DNA of 6,966 nucleotides. Source: Rhodocyclaceae bacterium. Lineage in GTDB: Bacteria > Pseudomonadota > Gammaproteobacteria > Burkholderiales > Rhodocyclaceae. A program made the position numbers and the translations under genes. The stretch covers positions 1 through 6,966 of the forward strand of contig JAUYFZ010000090.1 in NCBI GenBank assembly GCA_030689585.1, in the 5' to 3' direction. Below are positions 1 to 6,966 of the stretch, in pieces. Under the pieces are notes generated by a model, which saw only the letters and a program-made list of their open reading frames with translations, searched no databases and was not told where the DNA came from. Numbering within the stretch: the first letter of the stretch is position 1; every line of letters begins with the position of its first letter.

Positions 1-846
<846 letters not shown>

Positions 847-849
847 ACC

Positions 850-1143
850 ATGCCAACTATTGGAGTAATTCCCGCCGCGCCTTGGCGGTTACGCACATTC
901 AGCGTGCTTCCAGAGTGGCAATTGGCCGTGACATTCAATGATGGTTTAACAGGAGTCGTTGATGTTTCTGCGTTAGTACATGGCGCGGATGCAGGTGTCT
1001 TCGAAGCACTGCGAGATCCCGTTTTTTTCGCACGAGCCTACCTTGATTACGGAGCAATCACGTGGCCTAATGGGGCTGATCTTGCCCCCGACGCGATGAA
1101 TACTGAAATTCGTCACAACGGCATGTGGCGTATTCTGAATTAA
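850..1143 (+). CDS. DUF2442 domain protein
   Basis: This 97-aa protein matches the DUF2442 pattern by eye. An N-terminal segment MPTIGVIPA leads into a strand with FNDGLTGVVDVS (about 29-40). GVFEALRDPVFFA (49-61) and WPNGADLAPD (72-81) are the hallmark blocks. DUF2442 proteins are small, have no established biochemical activity, and are often found next to a DUF4160 partner in putative toxin-antitoxin-like pairs. No DUF4160 gene is present here, so this copy looks solitary. It begins 3 nt after the dapB stop with no clear Shine-Dalgarno sequence, so translation is probably coupled to dapB. Its TAA (1141-1143) overlaps the stop codon of the convergent phosphoesterase gene. Confidence 0.8.
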   Translation: MPTIGVIPAAPWRLRTFSVLPEWQLAVTFNDGLTGVVDVSALVHGADAGVFEALRDPVFFARAYLDYGAITWPNGADLAPDAMNTEIRHNGMWRILN

Positions 1144-1676
1144 TCACGCAACAAATATCGAATTTCAAAAGAGGGCAAGACCAAGCCATCCAAGTCTCCC
1201 AACTCCCCCATGATCCACGTCGATTCTGGCGCACCCAATCCGGCGACGGTGCCGGGGTTGACGAGCCAGCTTCGATCTCCTTTGATATTCGCTTGTTGTC
1301 GTATCTCCGGTTTATGGCTGTGGCCGCAGCAAACAAGGTCGTAATCTCCCGTGCAGGCCATCGCTCGACCATAATGGGGATAGTGTGTGACGAAGACACG
1401 TTTCTCCCCTAGCGTTATGTCGGCATCGCGTCCGTGATAGTGCAACAAACCTTCCGAATGACAGGCCAGACGCGCTAACGCCACCAGATCCCCTAGGTTG
1501 TTGCCGTGAATCATGTGAATCGGCAACCCCAGTTTAAGGGCTGCTTTGACCGTATTAACACCGATCAAATCGCCACAATGGATGACGGCTTCCGCCCCTT
1601 CATTCTTCGCCGCTTCCACGGCTGCGGCCAGCAGGGGGCCTCGGTCATGGCTGTCGGAGACGATGCAAATCTTCAT
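1140..1676 (-). CDS. YfcE/MJ0936-type metallophosphoesterase
   Basis: This 178-aa protein belongs to the calcineurin-like phosphodiesterase superfamily, YfcE/MJ0936 group. All the metal-binding blocks are present: D8-S-H10 (SDSHD), G35-D36 (CGDL), G58-N59-N60, H98 in VTHYP, and G118-H-S-H121, followed by the family's NPGT at 140-143. The length is normal for the group. Members hydrolyse phosphodiester or phosphomonoester model substrates with Mn2+ or other divalent metals; the physiological substrate is generally unknown and cannot be told here. It is probably cytoplasmic, with no signal peptide or membrane segment. The start codon overlaps the stop of the upstream gene as ATGA (1673-1676), and no Shine-Dalgarno sequence is apparent, so translational coupling is likely. 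Its stop shares TTAA (1140-1143) with the convergent DUF2442 gene. Confidence 0.9.
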   Translation of the reverse strand: MKICIVSDSHDRGPLLAAAVEAAKNEGAEAVIHCGDLIGVNTVKAALKLGLPIHMIHGNNLGDLVALARLACHSEGLLHYHGRDADITLGEKRVFVTHYPHYGRAMACTGDYDLVCCGHSHKPEIRQQANIKGDRSWLVNPGTVAGLGAPESTWIMGELGDLDGLVLPSFEIRYLLRD

Positions 1677-2089
1677 ATCATCAGCGGGCCGTCGTAATTC
1701 TCAAGTTTTTGAAGATCATCCTTAGTGGCACCGGAACGAACGCCCTGCATCTGGCGTTCATGGTCGGATTGCACTTGCAATAAGGTGATGAGGCAATCGC
1801 CCAAGTTATCAAAACCTGTCTTACCGGTGCCAAACTGCGTGGTTTCGTTGTAGAAAAACTGGGCGCGGAAACGATTGTCGGACAGTTTGAAAACGACAAA
1901 ATGAGCACCGCGTTCTTTCCAATAAACAACAGGACAATCATCCACTTCGCCACTCCCTGGAACCTCCTCGATCTCGGCTTCGGCGGTATCAACGGGGACA
2001 GCGTGTCCGTAGCGTTCCAGAAGGGTTTGATTCACGAGACTCATCTCGCTATCAGTGAAGACAGTGTAGGACATGATGATTTTGGACAT
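1673..2089 (-). CDS. Uncharacterised protein, 138 aa, upstream of the phosphoesterase
   Basis: I do not recognise this protein. Read from ATG 2089 it is 138 aa, beginning MSKIIMSYTVFTDSEMSLVNQ. Visible parts: an N-terminal helix-like segment (about 12-28), an acidic stretch (36-51, AEAEIEEVPGSGEVDD), a strand-rich core with CPVVYWKERGAHFVVFKL (52-69) and FRAQFFYNET (74-83), and a polar C-terminal helix (103-132). It has two cysteines (52, 99), no signal peptide and no membrane segment, so it is probably cytoplasmic. Starts at 2074 (MSYTVF) or 2044 (MSLVNQ) are possible, since none has a good Shine-Dalgarno sequence. A longer reading from 2182 would run into soeA and is unlikely. Its stop overlaps the phosphoesterase start by 4 bp, which supports both being genes of one operon. 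Confidence 0.75.
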   Translation of the reverse strand: MSKIIMSYTVFTDSEMSLVNQTLLERYGHAVPVDTAEAEIEEVPGSGEVDDCPVVYWKERGAHFVVFKLSDNRFRAQFFYNETTQFGTGKTGFDNLGDCLITLLQVQSDHERQMQGVRSGATKDDLQKLENYDGPLMI

Positions 2090-2094
2090 AGAAT
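2089..2094 (+). promoter_or_regulatory. Candidate -10 element for soeABC
   Basis: TAGAAT matches the sigma-70 -10 consensus at 5 of 6 positions and lies about 48 nt before the soeA ATG, giving a leader of roughly 40 nt. No convincing -35 hexamer is seen at 16-18 nt upstream, so an activator would probably be needed if it is real. It overlaps the start codon of the divergent gene. Confidence 0.25.
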
Positions 2095-2106
2095 GCAGGG
2101 CATACG

Positions 2107-2112
2107 AATTTA
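2107..2112 (-). promoter_or_regulatory. Candidate extended -10 element for the divergent minus-strand operon
   Basis: On the minus strand the sequence reads TGGTAAATT, fitting an extended -10 (TGn followed by TAAATT, 4 of 6 to consensus). Transcription would start near 2100, only about 11 nt before ATG 2089 or 26 nt before ATG 2074. The -35 region is poor. It lies within 20 bp of the candidate soe -10, so the two would compete for polymerase. Confidence 0.2.
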
Positions 2113-2141
2113 CCACGGCATCTCTCATTTCCCCCAAAACT

Positions 2142-4994
2142 ATGTCTGCCCAAGAAGAAATCAAGGAAATCAAGAAAACCACCTGCTATATGTGCGCATG
2201 TCGTTGCGGCATTCGTGTGCATTTATACAATGGTGAAGTCCGTTATATCGACGGGAATCCCGATCATCCGCTGAACAAAGGGGTGATTTGCGCCAAGGGG
2301 TCTGCGGGCATCATGAAGCAGTATTCCCCAGCACGGCTGACTCAGCCGCTACGTCGCAAAACAGGGGCGGATCGCGGAGCGGGGGAATTTGAACCCATTT
2401 CATGGGAAGAAGCTTTCTCGATGTTGAGTGAGCGACTGGGCAAAATTCGTGCAACGGACCCCAAGAAGTTTGCGCTCTTCACCGGACGTGACCAGATGCA
2501 GGCACTCACGGGTCTATTCGCCCGACAGTTCGGCACCCCCAACTACGCGGCGCATGGCGGATTGTGTTCGGTCAACATGGCGGCCGGCATGATCTACACC
2601 ATCGGCGGGTCCTTCTGGGAATTTGGTGGGCCGGATCTCGATCGGGCTAAACTTTTTGTGATGATCGGCACGGCGGAGGACCATCACTCTAATCCGCTCA
2701 AAATCGCCTTGTCCAAGTTCAAACGGGATGGGGGCCGGTTCGTTTCCATCAATCCGGTGCGCACAGGGTATTCAGCGATTGCCGATGAGTGGGTTCCCAT
2801 TCGTCCCGGCACAGACGGCGCGTTACTGTTGGCTTTTATTCACGAAATTCTGGCGCACGGTCTGTACGACCGTGAGTTTCTGGTGCGCTATACCAATGCC
2901 GGTCAACTTATCAATGTCGATGAGAAAAACGACGAGTTCGGGATGTTCCTGCGCACAGAAGGGCCCGAAGAGGAAGCCTGCTACGACCCACAGGACAAGC
3001 TGTGGTGGGATCGGAACACTCAAAAAGCCATTGTCACCCATACGCCGGGAGCCGATCCTTTTTTACTGGGCGAATTCAAATTGCGCGACGGAACCCCCGT
3101 CAAGCCTGCCTTTCAATTGCTGCAAGATCGTGTCAAGGATTACACGCCGGAATGGGCGGAAGGTGTCACCGGCATTCCGGCGGACACCATCCGGCGACTG
3201 GCTTACGAGATGGGCGTGACAGCGCGTGACCAAAAGATCGAACTGCCTATTGCATGGACAGATTCCTGGGGTACCGAACACAATACTGTCACGGGCAACC
3301 CAGTTGCTTTCCACGCCATGCGGGGATTAGCCGCGCATTCCAACGGGTTTCAAAGTATTCGTGCGCTGGCTATTCTGATGTCTATCTTGGGCACTATCGA
3401 CCGTCCGGGTGGATTTCGTCATAAGGTTCCCTTCCCTCGTCCGATCCCGCCTTGCGCCCGTCCGCCGAACAATCCATTGGCGGTGCAACCCAACAAACCG
3501 CTGGCGGGTATACCGTTAGGCTGGCCTTCCGATCCCGATGATCTTTTTGTGGATAAGGACGGCAATCCCGTGCGCCTCGACAAGGGGTTTTCTTGGGAAT
3601 ATCCGCTGTCCGTCCACGGATTGATGCACAACGCCATCACCAACGCTTGGCGCGGCGATCCTTACAAGATCGACACGTTGATGATCTTCATGGCCAACAT
3701 GGCGTGGAATTCGACGATGAATACCAGCGAAGTCCGGAAAATGTTGAACGACAAGGACGAGCAAGGTGAATTCAAGATTCCTTTCATCGTGGTGGCCGAC
3801 GCTTTTCAGTCGGAAACCTCTGCATTTGCCGATTTGGTGTTGCCCGATACCACGTATCTCGAACGCCATGATGTCATGTCACTGTTGGATCGCCCCATTT
3901 CGGAATTTGACGGACCCGTGGATTCCGTGCGACTTCCCGTATTGCCGCCTACCGGCGAATGTAAGCCGTTTCAGGAGGTATTGATCGAGCTGGGCACGCG
4001 GCTCAAATTGCCGGCTTTCGTCACCTCGGACGGGTCACGCAAATACCGTGACTATCCTGATTTCATTGTTAATTTTGAAACGGAACCGGGTTCCGGCATC
4101 GGTTTTCTGGCGGGCTGGCGTGGCAAGGGTGGCGAAAAATTCATGCGCGGGGAACCCAACCCCAACCAGTGGGAAATGTATGCGAAAAACAATTGCGTTT
4201 TTCACCACGAACTGCCCAAGAGTTATCAGTACATGCGTAACTGGAATCGGGGGTATCTCGAATGGAGCCAGCGTAGCCGTATTACCCGCTATGCCGAACC
4301 TATTCTTATTCATATTTATTCCGAGGTATTGCAAAAGTTCCGCGCCGCTGCGCAAGGAAAGGGTTTTTCTCGCAAGCCCCCGGAACATCTTAAAAAGCGC
4401 ATTGAAACTTGGTTCGATCCCTTACCGTTTTATGCCGACACTTTGGAAGGCCAGATCAGCGACAAACAGAAATATCCGCTGGCGGCCATTACGCAACGTC
4501 CCATGGCGATGTATCACTCATGGGATTCACAAAATGCATGGTTGCGACAAATTCACGCGCATAACGTGCTCTTCGTTAACACGCGCACCGCACGTCTGTC
4601 CAAAATTGAAGATAACGATTGGATATGGGTCGAAAGTCAGTGGGGACGTGTGCGCTGTATCGCAAAACATTCGGAAGCGGTGGAACCTGGAACTGTCTGG
4701 ACATGGAACGCCATCGGCAAAGCCGCAGGTGCTTGGAATCTCACCCCGGATGCGAATGAATCACAACGGGGATTTTTGCTCAATCACTTGATTTCCGAAG
4801 AACTTCCTGGGGCCATTTCCAATTCTGATCCCATCACGGGGCAAGCCGCATGGTATGACGTGCGGGTGCGAATTTATAAAGCGGAAGCGGGCGAACCGAA
4901 AGTCACCTCGCCGCAATTTGAACCACTGAAACCCTATCCCGGCCAAATGGAGCGGAAATCTGTATGGAATTATTTTGCGGGAGGCAAGAAATAA
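2142..4994 (+). CDS. soeA: Cytoplasmic sulfite dehydrogenase, molybdopterin catalytic subunit (SoeA-like)
   Basis: SoeA is the catalytic subunit of the membrane-bound, cytoplasm-facing sulfite-oxidising enzyme that converts sulfite to sulfate. The 950-aa protein is a DMSO reductase-family molybdoenzyme. An N-terminal [4Fe-4S] motif has C15-x2-C18-x3-C22-x27-C50, in the context CYMCACRCGIRVH. HGGLCSVNMAAG (138-149) has a cysteine (C142) that is a candidate molybdenum ligand. SINPVRTGYSAIADEW and IRPGTDGA are pterin-binding blocks, and VVADAFQSETSAFADLVLPDTTYLER is the usual late catalytic-domain block. The molybdopterin dinucleotide-binding C-terminal domain spans about 784-890. No twin-arginine signal precedes the first cysteine, so it should stay in the cytoplasm. 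ATG 2142 gives the family-typical N-terminus, although no clear Shine-Dalgarno sequence precedes it. The soeB start lies 1 nt past the stop. Related polysulfide or thiosulfate reductases are the alternatives; the missing Tat signal and the DmsC-type anchor argue for Soe. Confidence 0.88.
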   Translation: MSAQEEIKEIKKTTCYMCACRCGIRVHLYNGEVRYIDGNPDHPLNKGVICAKGSAGIMKQYSPARLTQPLRRKTGADRGAGEFEPISWEEAFSMLSERLGKIRATDPKKFALFTGRDQMQALTGLFARQFGTPNYAAHGGLCSVNMAAGMIYTIGGSFWEFGGPDLDRAKLFVMIGTAEDHHSNPLKIALSKFKRDGGRFVSINPVRTGYSAIADEWVPIRPGTDGALLLAFIHEILAHGLYDREFLVRYTNAGQLINVDEKNDEFGMFLRTEGPEEEACYDPQDKLWWDRNTQKAIVTHTPGADPFLLGEFKLRDGTPVKPAFQLLQDRVKDYTPEWAEGVTGIPADTIRRLAYEMGVTARDQKIELPIAWTDSWGTEHNTVTGNPVAFHAMRGLAAHSNGFQSIRALAILMSILGTIDRPGGFRHKVPFPRPIPPCARPPNNPLAVQPNKPLAGIPLGWPSDPDDLFVDKDGNPVRLDKGFSWEYPLSVHGLMHNAITNAWRGDPYKIDTLMIFMANMAWNSTMNTSEVRKMLNDKDEQGEFKIPFIVVADAFQSETSAFADLVLPDTTYLERHDVMSLLDRPISEFDGPVDSVRLPVLPPTGECKPFQEVLIELGTRLKLPAFVTSDGSRKYRDYPDFIVNFETEPGSGIGFLAGWRGKGGEKFMRGEPNPNQWEMYAKNNCVFHHELPKSYQYMRNWNRGYLEWSQRSRITRYAEPILIHIYSEVLQKFRAAAQGKGFSRKPPEHLKKRIETWFDPLPFYADTLEGQISDKQKYPLAAITQRPMAMYHSWDSQNAWLRQIHAHNVLFVNTRTARLSKIEDNDWIWVESQWGRVRCIAKHSEAVEPGTVWTWNAIGKAAGAWNLTPDANESQRGFLLNHLISEELPGAISNSDPITGQAAWYDVRVRIYKAEAGEPKVTSPQFEPLKPYPGQMERKSVWNYFAGGKK
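4979..4984 (+). promoter_or_regulatory. Ribosome binding site of soeB
   Basis: GGGAGG lies inside the last codons of soeA, 11 nt before ATG 4996. It favours this ATG over an in-frame TTG at 4975, which would add seven residues ahead of the conserved start MQLALVIDLN. Confidence 0.6.
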
Positions 4995-4995
4995 C

Positions 4996-5724
4996 ATGCA
5001 ACTCGCTCTCGTGATTGACCTGAATGTTTGCGTGGGTTGCCACGCCTGTGTCATCAATTGCAAGGAATGGAATACTTCCGGCACGGCAGGCCCGATGACG
5101 GACCTCAATCCTTATGGGAAAGACCCCACAGGCACGTTTTTCAATCGGGTGCAGACTTTTGAAGTGGGAACATTTCCTGACACGGAAGTTGTTCATTTCC
5201 CGAAATCCTGTTTGCATTGCGAAGAACCGCCCTGCGTGCCTGTTTGCCCTACAGGGGCTTCCTATAAGCGGGTTGAAGACGGCATTGTGCTGGTTAATTA
5301 CGACCAGTGCATCGGTTGCAAATATTGCTCCTGGGCTTGTCCTTATGGTGCAAGGGAGTTCGATGAAACACAGCGCGTGATGAAAAAATGCACTTTATGT
5401 GTTGATCGCATTTACGACACCCATCTCACCGAAGAAGAACGCCGTCCTGCCTGTGTGCGTGCGTGTCCCACGGGGGCTCGATTGTTCGGCGATATTCACG
5501 ATCCGGCTTCAGAAGTTTCTATTGCCATCCGCGAGTCAGGGGGGTATCCGCTCATGCCAGAATGGGGTACTCAACCGGCCAATCATTATTTGCCGCGTCG
5601 CAAAACAAGGCTACGTATTCGCAAGGATGAATTGGATCGCGCCGACAACCCTCTCAAGATCGACGGCCAGTTACCTACGCCAGACAGAACCGCACCATCG
5701 CTTGACGATATTGCTTCTTGGTAA
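4996..5724 (+). CDS. soeB: Sulfite dehydrogenase iron-sulfur subunit (SoeB-like)
   Basis: SoeB is the electron-transfer subunit carrying electrons from the molybdenum subunit to the membrane anchor. The 242-aa protein has sixteen cysteines in four ferredoxin-type groups: C12-C15-C18-C22, C72-C75-C80-C84, C105-C108-C111-C115 and C132-C135-C153-C157. These are enough for four [4Fe-4S] clusters, paired across groups as in DmsB, PsrB and NrfC proteins. The second and third groups contain the usual CEEPPC-VPVCPTGA and CIGCKYCSWACPYGA blocks. There is no Tat or Sec signal, as expected for a cytoplasmic complex. The basic segment RRKTRLRIRK (201-210) is followed by a polar tail. It starts 1 nt after the soeA stop and ends 8 nt before soeC, so the three genes form one operon. 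Confidence 0.92.
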   Translation: MQLALVIDLNVCVGCHACVINCKEWNTSGTAGPMTDLNPYGKDPTGTFFNRVQTFEVGTFPDTEVVHFPKSCLHCEEPPCVPVCPTGASYKRVEDGIVLVNYDQCIGCKYCSWACPYGAREFDETQRVMKKCTLCVDRIYDTHLTEEERRPACVRACPTGARLFGDIHDPASEVSIAIRESGGYPLMPEWGTQPANHYLPRRKTRLRIRKDELDRADNPLKIDGQLPTPDRTAPSLDDIASW

Positions 5725-5732
5725 AATTATTT

Positions 5733-6710
5733 ATGCATCCCGCCTTCTCCGTTATTTTTCTCACCACCCTGATCGGTGTCGGTCAAGGAATTTTCCTTGC
5801 GTTATTTACCGTGGAATCCTATGCGGCTTTTGGGCTTTTGCCGGTTCAGGAAGACAGTTATTACGCGATCGGATGTGCCTTGTCACTTCTATTTCTCATC
5901 GCGGGTCTGATCGCCTCCCTTTTTCATCTTGGTCGCCCCGAACGTGCCTGGCGTAGCGCGGCACAATGGCGAACTTCCTGGCTATCGAGAGAGGTCGTTG
6001 CATTACCTGCCTTTATGGGAGCCTTGGCCCTCTATGGCTTGGCTCATCTCATCGGTTTTAATCCCACGCTCACGACATTGCCGAGTGGAACTCCTGTCAC
6101 CGTCACGCTCATCCTGGGAACGGGAGCGACACTTCTGGCCTTCGCGCTCTTTTTGTGTACTGGCATGATCTATGCCTGTTTGCGCTTTATCCAAGCATGG
6201 CATAGCCCACTCACAGTCATTAATTACGTGTTATTCGGGGGGGCTTCCGGTTTCACCCTAGCTGCTGCCCACGCGTCGATCGCTGCGCCCGATCTTGTCA
6301 TCTTTCTAGCGGGGTGGGCCTTGGTCATCACGCTTTTAGGGCTGACAGGATGGCTTGCTTCGCGGACACGCAACACGCGCATCAAACCGAAATCTACCCT
6401 TCCGACCGCCATTGGCATTAAGCATCCTCACATTGCACAAGCCTCCCAAGGATTGATGGGCGGATCTTTCAATACTCGTGAATTCTTTCATGGCAACACT
6501 CAAAAAATGTTGCAAGGGTTGCAAGGATTTTCTTTTGTGTGCGCTTTCGTGCTGCCCACTGTGCTTCTCGTCATTGGGCTATCGTCCGCCTCATCGGGTT
6601 GGTTACTGACGGCTTTCATCTGTCAATACGCGGGATTACTGGCTGAACGCTGGCTCTTCTTCGCACAGGCCCGTCATCCGCAGAATCTTTACTATCAGGC
6701 GGTGGCTTGA
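5733..6710 (+). CDS. soeC: Sulfite dehydrogenase membrane anchor (SoeC-like, DmsC family)
   Basis: SoeC holds the SoeAB pair at the inner membrane and passes electrons to quinone. The 325-aa protein shows about eight hydrophobic helices, at roughly 6-29, 43-64, 88-108, 123-150, 160-183, 187-209, 264-285 and 288-310. Family signatures are the N-terminus MHPAFSVIFLTT, FHLGRPERAWRS (64-75) with QWRTSWLSREV following, and the C-terminal HPQNLYYQ (315-322). The DmsC-type anchor, rather than an NrfD/PsrC type, is the kind known for SoeABC. ATG 5733 gives the family-typical start; a TTG at 5718 overlapping soeB is less likely. The Shine-Dalgarno sequence is weak, so coupling to soeB (8 nt away) is probable. 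The polar loop at about 210-260 between helices 6 and 7 is comparatively long. No heme-binding inference is made. Confidence 0.9.
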   Translation: MHPAFSVIFLTTLIGVGQGIFLALFTVESYAAFGLLPVQEDSYYAIGCALSLLFLIAGLIASLFHLGRPERAWRSAAQWRTSWLSREVVALPAFMGALALYGLAHLIGFNPTLTTLPSGTPVTVTLILGTGATLLAFALFLCTGMIYACLRFIQAWHSPLTVINYVLFGGASGFTLAAAHASIAAPDLVIFLAGWALVITLLGLTGWLASRTRNTRIKPKSTLPTAIGIKHPHIAQASQGLMGGSFNTREFFHGNTQKMLQGLQGFSFVCAFVLPTVLLVIGLSSASSGWLLTAFICQYAGLLAERWLFFAQARHPQNLYYQAVA

Positions 6711-6737
6711 CCGTTAACGGGCATGGCGAATCGCCAT
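6711..6737. terminator. Two small palindromes after soeC, possible weak transcription stop
   Basis: Directly after the soeC stop lies the perfect 10-bp palindrome CCGTTAACGG (6711-6720). It is followed by the inverted repeat ATGGCG-AAT-CGCCAT (6723-6737). The second can form a six-pair hairpin with a three-nt loop, but no T-run follows, so it is not a typical intrinsic terminator on either strand. The downstream palindromic repeat array may be the actual transcription stop. Confidence 0.3.
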
Positions 6738-6764
6738 CCTGCATCATGAAACATACCCAATTGA

Positions 6765-6966
6765 CCCCCATCCCCACCCCAACCCTCCCCTTGAAGGGGA
6801 GGGAGAGATGCTCCTCCCCCTTCAAAGGGAGGGAGAGATGCTCCTCCCCCTTCAAAGGGAGGGAGAGATGCTCCTCCCCCTTCAACGGGAGGGAGAGATG
6901 CTCCTCCCCCTTCAAAGGGAGGGAGAGATGCTCCTCCCCCTTCAAAGGGAGGGAGAGATGCTCCTC
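6765..6966. repeat. Array of 30-bp palindromic repeats with C-rich leading edge
   Basis: A C-rich edge (6765-6782) leads into a perfect palindrome at 6783-6803 (arms CCCTCCCCTT and AAGGGGAGGG around one G). Exact-period units follow at 6811-6840, 6841-6870, 6871-6900, 6901-6930 and 6931-6960, plus a 6-nt start of another. The units are identical except for an A-to-C change at 6886. Each unit can fold imperfectly (one mismatch and one wobble). The reverse complement of the C-rich edge has G-runs that also fit a quadruplex pattern. The array continues beyond the window. No gene is supported in 6711-6966. The minus-strand open frame here encodes only the decapeptide repeat EEHLSLPLKG and is a by-product of the 30-bp period. 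Confidence 0.95.

Noticed and set aside
2073..2141. Longer SoeA N-terminus starting at 2073
   Set aside because: The extra 23 residues are unlike the family and overlap the divergent gene start. MSAQEEIKEIKKTTCYMC from 2142 is the expected beginning.
1993..2182. Start at 2182 for the minus-strand unknown protein
   Set aside because: It would overlap the soeA coding start and use the whole divergent promoter region as coding; ATGs at 2089 or 2074 are more plausible.
4048..4791. Long + strand open frame of 247 aa inside soeA
   Set aside because: It is out of frame with the fully conserved SoeA reading, has no recognisable domain and no initiation context.
5399..5956. Open frame of 185 aa spanning the soeB-soeC junction
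   Set aside because: It is a shadow frame across two well-supported genes, with composition typical of a shifted reading.
5733..6710. NrfD/PsrC-type anchor
   Set aside because: The HPAFSVIFLTT start, FHLGRPERAW motif and HPQNLYYQ end fit the DmsC family better.
6616..6945. Minus-strand 109-aa open frame with a repeated EEHLSLPLKG decapeptide
   Set aside because: It is generated by the 30-bp period lacking stops. It runs antisense into soeC, and its non-repeat part resembles no known protein.

Overview
The window looks like chromosomal DNA from a chemolithotrophic or sulfur-metabolising proteobacterium. A betaproteobacterium, perhaps in the Nitrosomonadales or Gallionellaceae range, is my guess. 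The basis is protein resemblance: a proteobacterial-type DapB, and a complete soeABC-type cytoplasmic sulfite dehydrogenase operon with a DmsC-like membrane anchor. The C-rich/G-rich palindromic repeats at both ends also resemble dispersed intergenic repeats I associate with such genomes. The taxon is inferred, not shown.

Layout, left to right. Positions 1-79 hold the end of an array of 30-bp palindromic repeats, closing in a G-rich edge that directly abuts dapB (lysine/diaminopimelate synthesis, about 79-846, +). dapB is followed 3 nt later by a small DUF2442 protein (850-1143, +). On the minus strand, a two-gene unit runs from an unrecognised 138-aa protein (1673-2089) into a YfcE/MJ0936-type metallophosphoesterase (1140-1676). 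These two overlap by ATGA, and the phosphoesterase ends tail-to-tail on the DUF2442 stop codon. A short divergent intergenic region (2090-2141) separates this unit from soeA (2142-4994), soeB (4996-5724) and soeC (5733-6710), all + and tightly packed. After soeC come two small palindromes, then another array of the same 30-bp repeats (6765-6966) running off the window.

The soe genes together encode one complex. SoeA is the molybdopterin catalytic subunit with one FeS cluster, SoeB carries four predicted [4Fe-4S] clusters, and SoeC is an eight-helix quinone-side anchor. Neither SoeA nor SoeB has a Tat or Sec signal, so sulfite oxidation is predicted at the cytoplasmic face, with electrons passed to the quinone pool. 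dapB and the small genes have no evident functional link to it.

The least ordinary parts are the repeat array and its effect on dapB. The array edge forms a predicted G-quadruplex that contains the only good Shine-Dalgarno sequence for dapB. The family-typical start position carries ATT rather than ATG. DapB itself is about 23 residues shorter than the E. coli enzyme in its nucleotide-binding half. I see no CRISPR, tRNA, rRNA, transposase or defence gene, and no clear new multi-gene system.
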